Assembly (NCBI GenBank): GCA_965248775.1
Contig: OZ252150.1
Location: 558,001 to 622,000 of the forward strand
Length of the DNA: 64,000 bases
Origin: JBHHUI01 sp965248775
Lineage (GTDB): Bacteria > Chloroflexota > Anaerolineae > Anaerolineales > JBHHUI01
Direction: 5' to 3'
Shown here: positions 34,641-43,366 of the stretch, piece by piece
Layout of the letters: each line of letters begins with the position of its first letter
Position numbering within the stretch: position 1 is the stretch's first letter
Notes under the pieces: generated by a model
The model's database searches: none
What the model was told of the DNA's origin: nothing
Seen by the model: the letters and a program-made list of their open reading frames with translations, nothing else
Translations under genes and position numbers: made by a program

Positions 34641-35068
34641 GGTCGTTCGTGTGAAACGATTTCTGTAATCGCTGCGACACTCTTGCGAACATCCACTTCG
34701 GTTGTTGCCCAGGATGACACACTGATGCGCATGGCCGTGCGTCCCTGCCAGCGGGTCCCACCACACCAGAGCGTGCCCTCTTTCTGAATAGCCTCGATCA
34801 CTCGGTCGGTAAACTTGTCGGACCCAAACGAAACGAGCACCTGGTTTAGAACCACATCATTCAGAACCTCATAGCCTGCTGCGGACAATTCTTCTGCGAA
34901 CAGTATAGCGAGTCGGCAGCCGTGGTCTATGAGATCGCGCAGGCCGGTCTTGCCAAGTGAGTTCAGGGCAGCCCAGATTTCAACAGCGCGTGCTCGTCGT
35001 GATGATTCCGGAGTGAAGTGGAAAGGCTCGCGGTTCCCAAGCTCCAATAGATAACCAATGGTGCTAGT

Positions 35069-36100
35069 TCAGAGTGAGAACTGAGCGATTGACATCTTAT
35101 ACGGGTTGGCATATGGATCGGGATCAAGTTGACGGGCCAGGTCCAGCAAGATATTGAACATTGCCGCCACATAAGCTAGGCGAGCAGAGATGTATTGTGT
35201 CACGCGATGGCGCAAGCGTTTCAAGTCGCACACGATGGTGACCATGGACAACGCCGTCTCGACGTACATACGCTCATTCCAGGTGCCCTTGGGACATAGT
35301 TTCATGTTGGCCGGATGGCCGTCTGCAGACCGAAAACCGAAATCAGCGAAGGCAATCGTCTGGTCGACAAAGGCTGCTGCCACGTGATGGAAATGCTTGT
35401 CATGCGTGTTGAGCGTGTTCCAGTCCCAGTTGATACCGATGCAGCCCAGTGCTGAACGCACTGTGTCAGTACCCAGTCACCCAGTGCAGTCCCCTTACTG
35501 GACTGTGCGGACAGACTGGACGTGGTGTGCATCACGATGCTGCACAGTGCCGAATGCACTGCGTCGGTACCCAGTCTCGTCGACTGGACGAGGTACCAAC
35601 CCAGTTCGTTTGGTACTGGGTCGCACGCGACAAGTGCGGCACTGTGCGACGCGGCCATGGTCGTCCAGCAACCAGCACAGCTTCACGCCGACACGCCAGC
35701 GCCCTTTGTCGCGGCCTTTCTTGCCGATTTGGTGTTGGCTGCGGCCTTCCCGAATGGGAAAGAGTAGTTCGATCGGGTAGGTGTCAATAACCGTGAACAG
35801 ACTGGGTTCGGCGAGTAGCAAATCGCACCAGTCCTGATGCGCCTTGAGCAAGCGCTGCAAGCGCGTCCGCTCTGGCAAGCTGGCGAAGAGCGCGTCATAA
35901 TCACGCTTGAGCCACCGATAGAATGCCCGAAAATGGCCACCCTTGAGCGCAAACAGGATACCAATGGTGACCAGTTCACTGGGGTACAGTTTGGCCTGTG
36001 AATGCTTGATTATCTCCGGCAGGCTGTCATCCACTTCGCAGAAAATCGTTATCACGACCCTGGCGGGCGCGACAAGGGTGATAATATCTTCGGTAGTCAT
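35069..36100 (-). pseudogene. DDE transposase remnant interrupted by a hairpin array
   Basis: The first part, from 36100 (MTTEDIITLVAPARVV), includes SLFTVIDTYPIELLFPI, probably with the first catalytic Asp, and runs to LLDDHGRVA. The expected continuation (WDWNTLNTHDKHFHHVAAA, DFGFRSADGHPANMKLCPKG, NERMYVETALSMVTIVCDLKR) follows after about 220 bases of CAGT/ACTG-rich sequence. That insert keeps the frame but brings TAA (35495) and TGA stops. IS982- or IS4-like by general pattern; the family is not certain. Confidence 0.8.
35447..35621. repeat. Array of five short CAGT/ACTG hairpins
   Basis: Five successive inverted repeats: CAGTGC-TGAAC-GCACTG (35447-35463); CAGTGCAGT-6 nt-ACTGGACTG (35482-35505); CAGTGC-CGAAT-GCACTG (35545-35561); CCAGT-7 nt-ACTGG (35571-35587); ACCCAGT-9 nt-ACTGGGT (35599-35621). 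Loops differ while stems are conserved. The first and third lie in a 32-nt direct repeat (35447-35478 and 35545-35576) that differs at four positions, all transitions. Confidence 0.9.
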
Positions 36101-37156
36101 GAGCTCGCTCCCCTATGGTTATTCGTCGATAACCCATAGTCTGAGCGATGCTCATGACTTTTTCAACTAGCATCAATGGTTAGATAGGCTGCACTGGTTG
36201 CCATCGCAGCACGCAGATGCTCAGGCTGTCTCACAAAGGCAATTCCGCTGTCGTAGGGTACATTGAGCCACTTATGAGCGTCTGTCGCCCACGAGTCGGC
36301 CTCATACACGCCTGCAGCAAGCTGCGCGCGTTCTGGAGAGACGGCAGCCCAAAGGCCAAAGGCAGCGTCCACATGCACCCAGGCTTCTGCGAATTGGGCA
36401 AGCGCACATATTTCATCGGCTGGATCGAAAGCGCCGGTGTTAACGTTCCCGGCCTGGATGCATATGATCGTCGGTCCGTTCATATCCGGAAGTGCGTCCG
36501 GGCGCATTCGGCCCTGACCATCAGCAGGCACGCGCACGACTCGCTCACGACCCAGCCCCAACATACTCAAGGCTTTAAGCAAGCTCACATGTACTTCGTC
36601 GCCAACGATGACAGTAATCGCAGGCGCGCCAAATAATCCATCCGCCTCGACATCCCAGCCAACTTTTTTCAGAACAGCATGGCGGGCAGCAGCGAGGGCA
36701 GTGAATTTCGCCATGGTCGCTCCTGTCACGAAACTCACCGCTGCTTTCGGAGGGAGATTCAGGACATCCAACAGCCAGCGGCTGCAGACTTCTTCCAACT
36801 TGGCGGCAATCGGTGACATGACTTCCAGCGCAACGTTCTGATCCCATGCCGCTGCTAGCATATTTGTCGCGACAGCGGCTGGCAAAGATCCGCCGGTCAC
36901 GAAGCCGAAATAGCGATGCCCTGCAGAAGCGACAGTCGCAGGAGAGCCAATCCGATCCAATTGCGCGAGTATTCCTGCGGCAGGCTGCGGGGTCTCTGGC
37001 ATGGGTATATCAAGTTAAGCGAGCGCAGCCAGTGCCTCCATTTCAGGTACAACGGATCGTTCGTCCAAACCCTCCAGGTAAGCTTGTGCCCGGCGGGCCG
37101 CATCGATTAATAGATCATCCATTTTGAAACTCCTTCGCAGCTCGACTTTGTACGTT

Positions 37157-38567
37157 TCAAGTAGCGTAACAAGCCATATTTAGCAGAGAATCGAGCAATG
37201 CGCGCGGGACTTTTACGATATCGGGCTGCGACGGCGACATGGAAAAACCACTTGCCATCGGCCAGAGTTCACGCCGCACAGTTGCGATTGCATCAGAGAA
37301 TGTTGGCAAAGGTTTGGCATACCAGGCAGCCGTTCGCACAGGGATTGGGTCATGCACATGCAACTTGTGAGCCGCCAGCGTGATCCAGGAAAACAGTCCT
37401 AGCAGCACCGGCGTGACGCGCGCGATGGCGGCATCGGACCACTGGCGCTGTGTCTCAACTCCGAGGTGGGCGCGCACTTCTTCGAACGTGACTTCCAGCT
37501 GCCCGCGTTGTACGAACCAGGTGATGACCTGTACCGGGTCAGCCCAGCGGTCCGTGCACAGCAAAGCTTGCGGCTTGAATTTGTCCTCCGGGTCGCGGAT
37601 GAGAACCCAGCGCAGCGGCACAGTGGGCATCCCGCCGTGATACCAGACCGCCGTGCCGGCGGTGATTTCTACCGTGCGTTGTTTGTTGCTGTACCAGGCG
37701 ACCGTGGTCTTCGTCCAAGCCGTTTCCGGGTCGTTCAGCCGGGCTTGCAATGTGGGTAAGCGGGCCCCCTTCCAGTGACCCAGGCCCCACTGGACTGGGT
37801 GCGCCGTGGCCGGCCGAGCTGTTGTTCGGGCTTGCGCGGCGGTGCCGGTTGATACAGGGCTGCGTCCAGACGCAGACGTGTGACGACCGCCACCGGCTCG
37901 GAGAGCGACTGACAGGCATGCAGGAATTCCAGCGCGGCGTAGCTATTGTCGGCCACAAGCACCAACTTTCGGCTGGGCAACCAGCGGCGCAGCTGGAAGA
38001 CCATTTGGCGCGCCCAGTCGAGTACCGTTTTATGAGCGCGCGCTTTGTCCGCATAATATCGCTGAGAAGGCGCCAACAGTGTAAACACTGGCAGCGCCCA
38101 CACGCGTATCGCCCATGGAATGTGTACAAGCCACATCAGGCTGATCCAGCGCAAGCCGCTGGCCTTCACGAAGTGACCCCCGCTCGAACGCACGGCGTCG
38201 CGATAGAGGCCGCGCGCCTTGATACGACGACCCCAGCGACGTTCGATAGTTTCATCGATTCCAAACACCAAAGTTTCGTCACCGTAATCAAAGTGCTGCA
38301 AAAGCAACGCAAGCAACAATTGGCTCAACTTACGTGCCGACCAGGTCGCGCGATTGAGCACGTGGTGAAACTTCGCAAAATTACCGGCACTGCTCAGCCC
38401 CACACTTGCCGGGTACGGCAGTACTCGGTTACGCGCAGCGCAGCCGTCACCGTCCGCAAGTGCGGCGTCAGGATCGAACCGACCAGAAGCACCTGAGCTT
38501 TCCACCAAGTGCGCTTTTCGAACACTGTCGCGAAGGGCTTTAGCAAGTCTATAATGTCCGTGGGCAA
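37157..38567 (-). pseudogene. DDE transposase with two frame breaks
   Basis: Three pieces make one transposase: a TTG-started N-terminus from 38567 (MPTDIIDLLKPFATVFEKRT); a middle piece with catalytic Asp in FGIDETIERRWGRR and VLVADNSYAALEFL; and a C-terminus from about 37750 with RTVEITAGTAVWYHGGMPTV and the Glu in QLEVTFEEVRAHLGVETQRQW. The first break, near 38395, is a lost base. The second, near 37770-37802, is an insertion of a CCAGTG...CACTGG hairpin between GRPR and GARLPTLQARL. IS701-like by the DDE_5 motif order; certainly inactive as it stands. Confidence 0.82.
37772..37793. repeat. Single CCAGTG/CACTGG hairpin inserted in a transposase gene
   Basis: CCAGTG (37772-37777), a 10-nt loop, CACTGG (37788-37793); ACTGGGT follows at 37794 and can pair with ACCCAGG in the loop. 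The arms match those of the array at 35447-35621, in a different IS. Confidence 0.75.
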
Positions 38568-38647
38568 GGTCAGCTTACCTTGCCTTTCTATTTATGAGAA
38601 ATCAGTCCCCAAATGTACAAAGTCGAGCGCAGTCGAGGTTCTAATAA

Positions 38648-39886
38648 TTACGAGGCGAGCGATGCCACGATCGCCGCGGAGTCGAATGGGAGAGGATCAA
38701 GTGCCGTAATTGTGGCGGCTTCTTCGGCCGCAAGAGCCGCATCTTTATAACCGGCTCCACTGCTAATACAGACCACTCTTGTTTCAGTTGTGAGCGTGTC
38801 CGCCTGGGCGAGCTTTTCAACGGCGGCAATTGCAACGGCACCCGCCGGTTCCACCCACACCCCTTCAATTTCGGCGAGTCGTTTTTGGTGCGCGAAGATT
38901 TCGGCGTCTGAGACACCGACAGCGAGACCTTCGGACTCGCGAAGGGTCGCCAAGGCATGATCGCCGCTAAAAGGCACATTGATTCCCGAGACCTGCGAGT
39001 TCGCAAAATCCAGTGTTGTGACGTGATCAGCTTGATTGTTAAAGGCTTGCAGCAATGGCGGCGCACTCTGCGATTGCACGGCAATCATGCGCGGGAGGAA
39101 ACGAACAACTCCTGCGCGTTTGAGTTCACAAAAGCCGCGCCAAATGGCGGTGAAGAGATCACCGCCGCCGACCGGACAAATTACAACATCCGGCGCGTCG
39201 CCAAGTTGCGCAGCGATCTCATAAGCAATGGTTTTGATACCTTCAAGGATGTAGGGATTGACAGGTGCCCAGACGAACGCCAGATAATACCCAAGTTGTG
39301 TGGCGACATCTTGAATGAGCGTTGAAATTGCCTCAGGCCCGCGTGTAAAGACATTCTTCACTGGCACCACGCGCGCGCCCGTGGCGAGTGCTTGACGCAG
39401 CTTGGCCGGTGGATTGCCGGGTTCAATCAAGATGACGCAATCGAGCGCAGCGGCTGCTGCAAAGGCTGAGAGCGCAGCAGCGGCATTGCCGGAGGAGGCT
39501 GTCACAATGCCACCAGCACCGGCATCCAAAGCCAGGGCAGCCGTCATCGTTCCCGCACGGTCTTTAAATGCGCCGGAGGGATTCAAACCTTCTATTTTGA
39601 TAAACAAATTGGACACGCCCAGTGGCTTCCCAAGGCGTTCCAAGTGCAGCAGAGGTGTATCACCTTCTCCAAGCGAGGGGAGTGCCGTCTCTGCCGGTAA
39701 GACTGCGCGGTAGCGGTCAATGCCCCGCCCGACAGGGATGGCTGCAAGCTTGACAATGGCTTCTTCCGAGTAATGCGGTTTGAGGATGCCTGCGCATTGG
39801 GAGCAGCGCCCGAGTGTGCCCACAGGGTGTTCGTGCTCGCAGCGCATGCAGCGCACAACCATCCTGGGAGACGCTGTGGCACTCAC
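38648..39886 (-). CDS. Threonine-synthase-like PLP enzyme
   Basis: 412 residues. An N-terminal zinc-ribbon-like segment (CMRCEHEHPVGTLGRCSQC) precedes a fold-type II core: SLGEGDTPLLHLERLG, the PLP lysine in NPSGAFKDRAGTMT, the substrate loop TASSGNAAAAL and the phosphate loop CPVGGGDLFTAI. This fits threonine synthase (thrC) and its relatives, including archaeal cysteate synthase, which arose from it. Last gene of a minus-strand operon with an FAD oxidase (4-nt overlap), a cyclase and a two-subunit TPP decarboxylase, an unusual setting for threonine synthesis. Its role is therefore uncertain. Confidence 0.82.
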   Translation of the reverse strand: MSATASPRMVVRCMRCEHEHPVGTLGRCSQCAGILKPHYSEEAIVKLAAIPVGRGIDRYRAVLPAETALPSLGEGDTPLLHLERLGKPLGVSNLFIKIEGLNPSGAFKDRAGTMTAALALDAGAGGIVTASSGNAAAALSAFAAAAALDCVILIEPGNPPAKLRQALATGARVVPVKNVFTRGPEAISTLIQDVATQLGYYLAFVWAPVNPYILEGIKTIAYEIAAQLGDAPDVVICPVGGGDLFTAIWRGFCELKRAGVVRFLPRMIAVQSQSAPPLLQAFNNQADHVTTLDFANSQVSGINVPFSGDHALATLRESEGLAVGVSDAEIFAHQKRLAEIEGVWVEPAGAVAIAAVEKLAQADTLTTETRVVCISSGAGYKDAALAAEEAATITALDPLPFDSAAIVASLAS

Positions 39887-41268
39887 AATTGACCGGTTCT
39901 TGGGTTCCAGCGCTCTAGCATTTTTCGATACTCTGGATCATCGTAACGGTCAAGATGAAAGGCCGGGGCGTACCCCGGCAATTCGTTTCCAGTGATATAG
40001 GCGGCGAGCAAATCACCGGCTGCCTGTGAAGCCATTTGCCCATACCCGGATATCGCACCCAGCATGTAGGCACCCTCCACGGGCAGCGGACAAATCAGTG
40101 GTCGGTTTTCCTGTGTTTTGCAATAGTAACCGCCATCTATATACGGACGACCCATCCTACCTACATAGGCTTCCAGCCCAGGTATCATTTTCGTCAACCC
40201 ACGTAGAACAACCTCGCTATACAGCGGGTCGAAGGTTGGCGGCCACACTGGTTCAACAGGTTCGACATCGTATGTCCACAGCATCAGCAGGATCGGGCTA
40301 TCTTCGCGTCCTTCCGGTCGGAAGTGTGCGCCGCCGGGCAGTTCTTCCAGGAGCCAATGTGTCTCTTCGTCTCCTTCGAGTTCTGCGCGTTCCGCCTCGG
40401 TCCAGGGGAGCTGCAACGGGTCGCTCAGAATCGTCATAGGCATGTCACGCGGCACGATACCGAGATGATCTTTGAACGCAATCTTGGCATGCAGCTCGTT
40501 GAAGACCGGCAAGTCGACTCCCAGCATGGCTGCAACATTTTTAATATAAGGGCCAGCAGCGACCACAAATGTGTTCGTTTCAATAACCGCCTCGCCCGTC
40601 GTATTTCGGATGTTGACTCCGCGCACCTGTTCGCATTCCAACTCGACTCCAATCACCGAGCCCGAAACTAACTTTACTCCTGCTTCTTTCGCGCGCTCTA
40701 GCAAATACATGCCGAGTTGTTGGGCGCTGAACCAACCGCAACGGCGCGGATACAGCAATGCGCGCATATCAGAGTTCAGGAAGGGATAGTGCTGTTGGAT
40801 CAGATTACGATCCATGATCAGGTCTACGCCGGTCAACGTAGAGTCGAAACCGTATGGTTCGGATTTCTGATATGTGGCGGTTGAATTCGTCCCGTCGTGC
40901 AGCCGAACAGGACCGGCTCCCAGAGCCGAGATCGCGCCTGCATTGGCACTGAAGGTTGTCGCGCGAGCCTCATCGGCCGTCAAGAAGATATAGCCGCGCC
41001 GATTGAGTCCGAATGAATTGTCGGTCTCAACGGCCAGCTCTTCGAGTAAGTCGATGCTGCGGTTCATAAAACGGACCATCGCATCGCCGGGGCCCGGCCA
41101 CCAATTACGGTAACACTCGCTGGATTTGTCGCTTGTCAGTGTGAGAGGTGGGCGCTCGTCCACGATCACAACGTTTTGAACGCCTTGGCGTACAGCGAGA
41201 TGATACGCTGCTGAGATGCCTGCAATCCCAGCGCCACAGATGACGACATCAGCGGTTTTTGGGAGCAT
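39883..41268 (-). CDS. FAD-dependent oxidoreductase, DAO family
   Basis: 461 residues. The FAD-binding signature is DVVICGAGIAGISAAYHLAVRQG near the start, with an acidic residue at the end of the second strand (NVVIVDERP). The segment SDKSSECYRNWWPGPGDAMVRF and the C-terminal GGYYCKTQENRPLICPLPV and GAISGYGQMASQAAGDLLA are typical of amine or amino-acid oxidases of this family. It overlaps the threonine-synthase-like gene by 4 nt and follows the cyclase gene. A substrate amino acid or amine is likely but not identifiable. Confidence 0.85.
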   Translation of the reverse strand: MLPKTADVVICGAGIAGISAAYHLAVRQGVQNVVIVDERPPLTLTSDKSSECYRNWWPGPGDAMVRFMNRSIDLLEELAVETDNSFGLNRRGYIFLTADEARATTFSANAGAISALGAGPVRLHDGTNSTATYQKSEPYGFDSTLTGVDLIMDRNLIQQHYPFLNSDMRALLYPRRCGWFSAQQLGMYLLERAKEAGVKLVSGSVIGVELECEQVRGVNIRNTTGEAVIETNTFVVAAGPYIKNVAAMLGVDLPVFNELHAKIAFKDHLGIVPRDMPMTILSDPLQLPWTEAERAELEGDEETHWLLEELPGGAHFRPEGREDSPILLMLWTYDVEPVEPVWPPTFDPLYSEVVLRGLTKMIPGLEAYVGRMGRPYIDGGYYCKTQENRPLICPLPVEGAYMLGAISGYGQMASQAAGDLLAAYITGNELPGYAPAFHLDRYDDPEYRKMLERWNPRTGQL

Positions 41269-41328
41269 GTATATCAGTGGTGATTGGAGAGCGGAGACTT
41301 TTGGTACTCAGTAAGTCTCCAGTCTTGT

Positions 41329-42117
41329 TTATGCAGGAGATGGCGCCAGCACACGCAGTGGGCTGCCCGTGCCATTTACAATTTTTACCGGCGCAGCGAT
41401 AACAACAGCTCCGACAGCCGGCAATTGATCGAGATTGCGCAGACTCGCCAGACCCAACTTTCCGTTGCCGTGCATGATGGCGTGATTGGCAAACGGCGGG
41501 TCGAACCCGGCCGCCTGGCCTGCATCCGTACCAACGGTTTCTACTCCAACACCGAGAACGTCGCGTTGCTTGGCGAGGAATTCTGAACAGTCCGGGTGGA
41601 AGCCGGGGTTGTGGGGCCCATCGTCTTTGATGTTCAGGAACGATTTATTATCGGTTCGCTTGGACCAATCTGTGTGCAGCAAGACCCACGCGCCGGATGG
41701 AATGCGGCCGTGTGTGCCCTCCCAGGCTTGGACGTATTCGCGGGTGAGGAGGAAATCCTCGTACTGTGCGGACTCGCGACTCACGTCGATAACGCAGGCT
41801 GGACCGACAAATTTCCGCACCGGAATGGTATCGGTGGTGTTGTTTGCCAGATCGCGACCGGTGATCCAATGCACGGGCGCGTCGAAGTGCGTACCCGTAT
41901 GCTCGCCGAGGTTGAGAATATTCCACGACCAGGCCGGTCCGCGCTCATCGTATGCAGAGACGGTCTCCATCGTCAGCCCGGGCGACTGTGCGAATTGAGG
42001 TGGCAACTGGATGACCGGTGTATCCGAGTCTAAGGGTTGCGTCAGGTCCACGACTTTAATGCGACCATTCCTAAGTTCCTCAACTAGCAGGGAGAGTACG
42101 GTGACAGGTGCGCTCAT
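41329..42117 (-). CDS. Cyclase family protein (kynurenine formamidase-like)
   Basis: 262 residues. The metal-binding motif LGEHTGTHFDAPVHW (HxGTHxDxPxH) is intact, as is the VDLTQPLDSDTPV opening and HTDWSKR. The C-terminal VGTDAGQAAG and ANHAIMHGNGKLGLASLRNLDQLP segment completes the cyclase fold. Members hydrolyse N-formylkynurenine, isatin or cyclise polyketides, so the substrate is open. It sits between the TPP decarboxylase genes and the FAD oxidase in one operon. Confidence 0.86.
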   Translation of the reverse strand: MSAPVTVLSLLVEELRNGRIKVVDLTQPLDSDTPVIQLPPQFAQSPGLTMETVSAYDERGPAWSWNILNLGEHTGTHFDAPVHWITGRDLANNTTDTIPVRKFVGPACVIDVSRESAQYEDFLLTREYVQAWEGTHGRIPSGAWVLLHTDWSKRTDNKSFLNIKDDGPHNPGFHPDCSEFLAKQRDVLGVGVETVGTDAGQAAGFDPPFANHAIMHGNGKLGLASLRNLDQLPAVGAVVIAAPVKIVNGTGSPLRVLAPSPA

Positions 42118-42147
42118 TCATTTGCTCCTAAACGGTGCGATTTCCAA

Positions 42148-42723
42148 CTAATTTTTCTTTTTGTCTCGGATCCAGCGAGCGAATCGAAATGCGTTTTCTG
42201 GCAGATGGAAGTCCATCCCAAAATGATCCGGTCCCACGGCCTCTACTTTGGCAACGATAACGGACAATTCGTTGCGATCAAAACTATCTGCGACAGCCTT
42301 GATGAACTCGAACGGAGTGCGCGTCAGGCTAACATTGCTGATCCCGGCGCCACTTGCCATCGCTGCCAGATCAGTGATCCCGGATGTCGTATGGGAAGCA
42401 AATCCGCCGGTGGATAACAGGCTGCCGTTGTCAAAGATGATGTGGGTCAGGTTGGGGGGCCGATGGCGAGCCATGGTGGCGAGCGTTCCCAAATTCATCA
42501 GGACGGAACCATCACCGTCCATGACCACCACTTTCTCATCGGGCAGGTTCATGGCGAGGCCAATCCCAATGGAAGAGGCCAGCCCCATTGCATGTTGCAA
42601 ATAGAAGAAATTTTCTCGATGACCGAGATCGTGAAGCTCTTGGGCACAGGCACCAATAATCGTGACAACGATGATATCTTCGAGCTCCGGATAAAGGGCC
42701 TGGATACATTCTGCGCGCTTCAT
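42148..42723 (-). CDS. TPP-dependent decarboxylase, beta subunit (sulfopyruvate decarboxylase ComE-like)
   Basis: 191 residues covering only the C-terminal TPP-binding half of the usual enzyme. The diphosphate motif is VVMDGDGSVLMNLGTLATMARHRPPNLTHIIFDN, the GDGS...N pattern, near residues 68-100. Size and split fit ComE of sulfopyruvate decarboxylase or a split phosphonopyruvate decarboxylase. The alpha subunit gene is immediately upstream with 2 nt between, so the two should form an alpha/beta complex with the active site at the interface. Confidence 0.84.
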   Translation of the reverse strand: MKRAECIQALYPELEDIIVVTIIGACAQELHDLGHRENFFYLQHAMGLASSIGIGLAMNLPDEKVVVMDGDGSVLMNLGTLATMARHRPPNLTHIIFDNGSLLSTGGFASHTTSGITDLAAMASGAGISNVSLTRTPFEFIKAVADSFDRNELSVIVAKVEAVGPDHFGMDFHLPENAFRFARWIRDKKKN

Positions 42724-42725
42724 CG

Positions 42726-43241
42726 TCAGTCCTCCATCAGTTCGCGTTCAAGGAGCAATGCGACAGGGGAGAGCGCGCTTTCGGAAAGAGTCAGCGCATC
42801 TTGAATCTGACGGGTGACCGTTTTCGGATCACGTGCATGATGATAGGGAATATTGAGGGCGCCAAGAACCGGCTCGGTCACAATCCCGCCTTGTGTGTGC
42901 CAGGGGTAAGGCTCGCCATAATTCCCCCGGTTGGCGATCAACATGCAAAGTGGAATCTTATAAAGGAGCGCCAGAGAAACAATTCCGTTGATACTCGCTA
43001 GGAAGCCATGGTTTTGCAGCAGGAGAATATTCGGCGTGCCGGAAAAATACGCTCCCGAGGCAATACCAATCGCCTCTTCTTCTTTGGCGACTTCAATCAG
43101 GGACATGTCCGGGTCATCTTCGGCCAATTGCAGTAAATACAACAGCCAAGTTTCCGGCAAGGCCGTAAGAAACCGGACCCCGGTTGCTTTGATGCCTTCG
43201 TAAACGGCGAGTGAATTGTCACGCGAAACAGTCATGGGCAA
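42726..43241 (-). CDS. TPP-dependent decarboxylase, alpha subunit (ComD-like)
   Basis: 171 residues covering the N-terminal pyrimidine-binding half. The catalytic glutamate that activates TPP is in SLIEVAKEEEAIGIASGAYF; VRFLTALPETWLLYLLQLA opens the domain, and LLLQNHGFLASINGIVSLAL with LCMLIANRGNYGEPYPWHTQGG matches ComD-like subunits. First gene of the operon that continues with the beta subunit, cyclase, FAD oxidase and threonine-synthase-like gene. A strong hairpin upstream (43309-43341) separates it from the htrA-like gene. Confidence 0.84.
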   Translation of the reverse strand: MPMTVSRDNSLAVYEGIKATGVRFLTALPETWLLYLLQLAEDDPDMSLIEVAKEEEAIGIASGAYFSGTPNILLLQNHGFLASINGIVSLALLYKIPLCMLIANRGNYGEPYPWHTQGGIVTEPVLGALNIPYHHARDPKTVTRQIQDALTLSESALSPVALLLERELMED

Positions 43242-43308
43242 ACCGAGTCGGATCCAAATTGAGATTGATGCTTAGTTTAGGGCAGGCGTGCAGGTGCGTC
43301 AAGGTAAC

Positions 43309-43341
43309 GCAAAAGGGCCACCTAATTGGCGGCCCTTTTGC
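43309..43341 (-). terminator. Perfect hairpin terminator downstream of the HtrA-like gene
   Basis: GCAAAAGGGCC (43309-43319) pairs perfectly with GGCCCTTTTGC (43331-43341). The T run is short, so it may work in either direction. Confidence 0.65.
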
Positions 43342-43366
43342 AGGTTGAAATGGGGATCTTCGAAGA

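Larger units (their letters stand above)
35068..36166 (-). mobile_element. Degenerate insertion sequence inside the decarboxylase gene
   Basis: Bounded by CTAG duplications (35064-35067 and 36167-36170), 1099 bp. Excising the element with one CTAG restores the host reading frame, which fixes the ends. Terminal repeats are weak (TTCAGAGTGAG against TTGAAAAAGTC). A strong hairpin, CTATGGTTAT with ATAACCCATAG (about 36113-36140), lies upstream of the transposase gene. Confidence 0.85.
34637..37122 (-). pseudogene. PLP-dependent decarboxylase, broken by an IS and by a stop codon
   Basis: The ancestral gene starts at 37122 (MDDLLIDAARRAQAYLEG) and reads 35 codons to an in-frame TAA, then continues from 37002 as MPETPQPAAGILAQLDRIGS, with ASAGHRYFGFVTGG, the PLP lysine in SWATDAHKWLNVPYDSG and SAAYLT. 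At 36166 an IS with CTAG duplications interrupts it; the remainder (GYLLELGNREPFHFTPESSR ... EIVSHERP) resumes at 35063 and ends at 34637. Removing the IS and one CTAG rejoins the frame as LTIDASTIGYLLELGN. The family is the group II decarboxylases (aspartate/tyrosine/glutamate type). Two independent lesions mark it as dead. Confidence 0.9.
37141..38627 (-). mobile_element. Insertion sequence with CGCAG target duplication
   Basis: Terminal inverted repeats CTCGACTTTGTAC (37141-37153) and its mirror (38615-38627), perfect over 13 bp, flanked by CGCAG on both sides (37136-37140, 38628-38632). Length 1487 bp. Inserted 18 bp upstream of the start of the decarboxylase pseudogene, so it would also have cut that gene off from its promoter. 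Confidence 0.9.

Noticed and set aside
35425..35655. Hairpin array as a CRISPR
   Set aside because: Repeats are palindromic with variable loops, spacing is irregular, and no cas genes are present.
43309..43341. Riboswitch or attenuator before the ComD-like gene
   Set aside because: It is a simple hairpin close to the end of the convergently placed htrA-like gene; no aptamer-like conserved structure.
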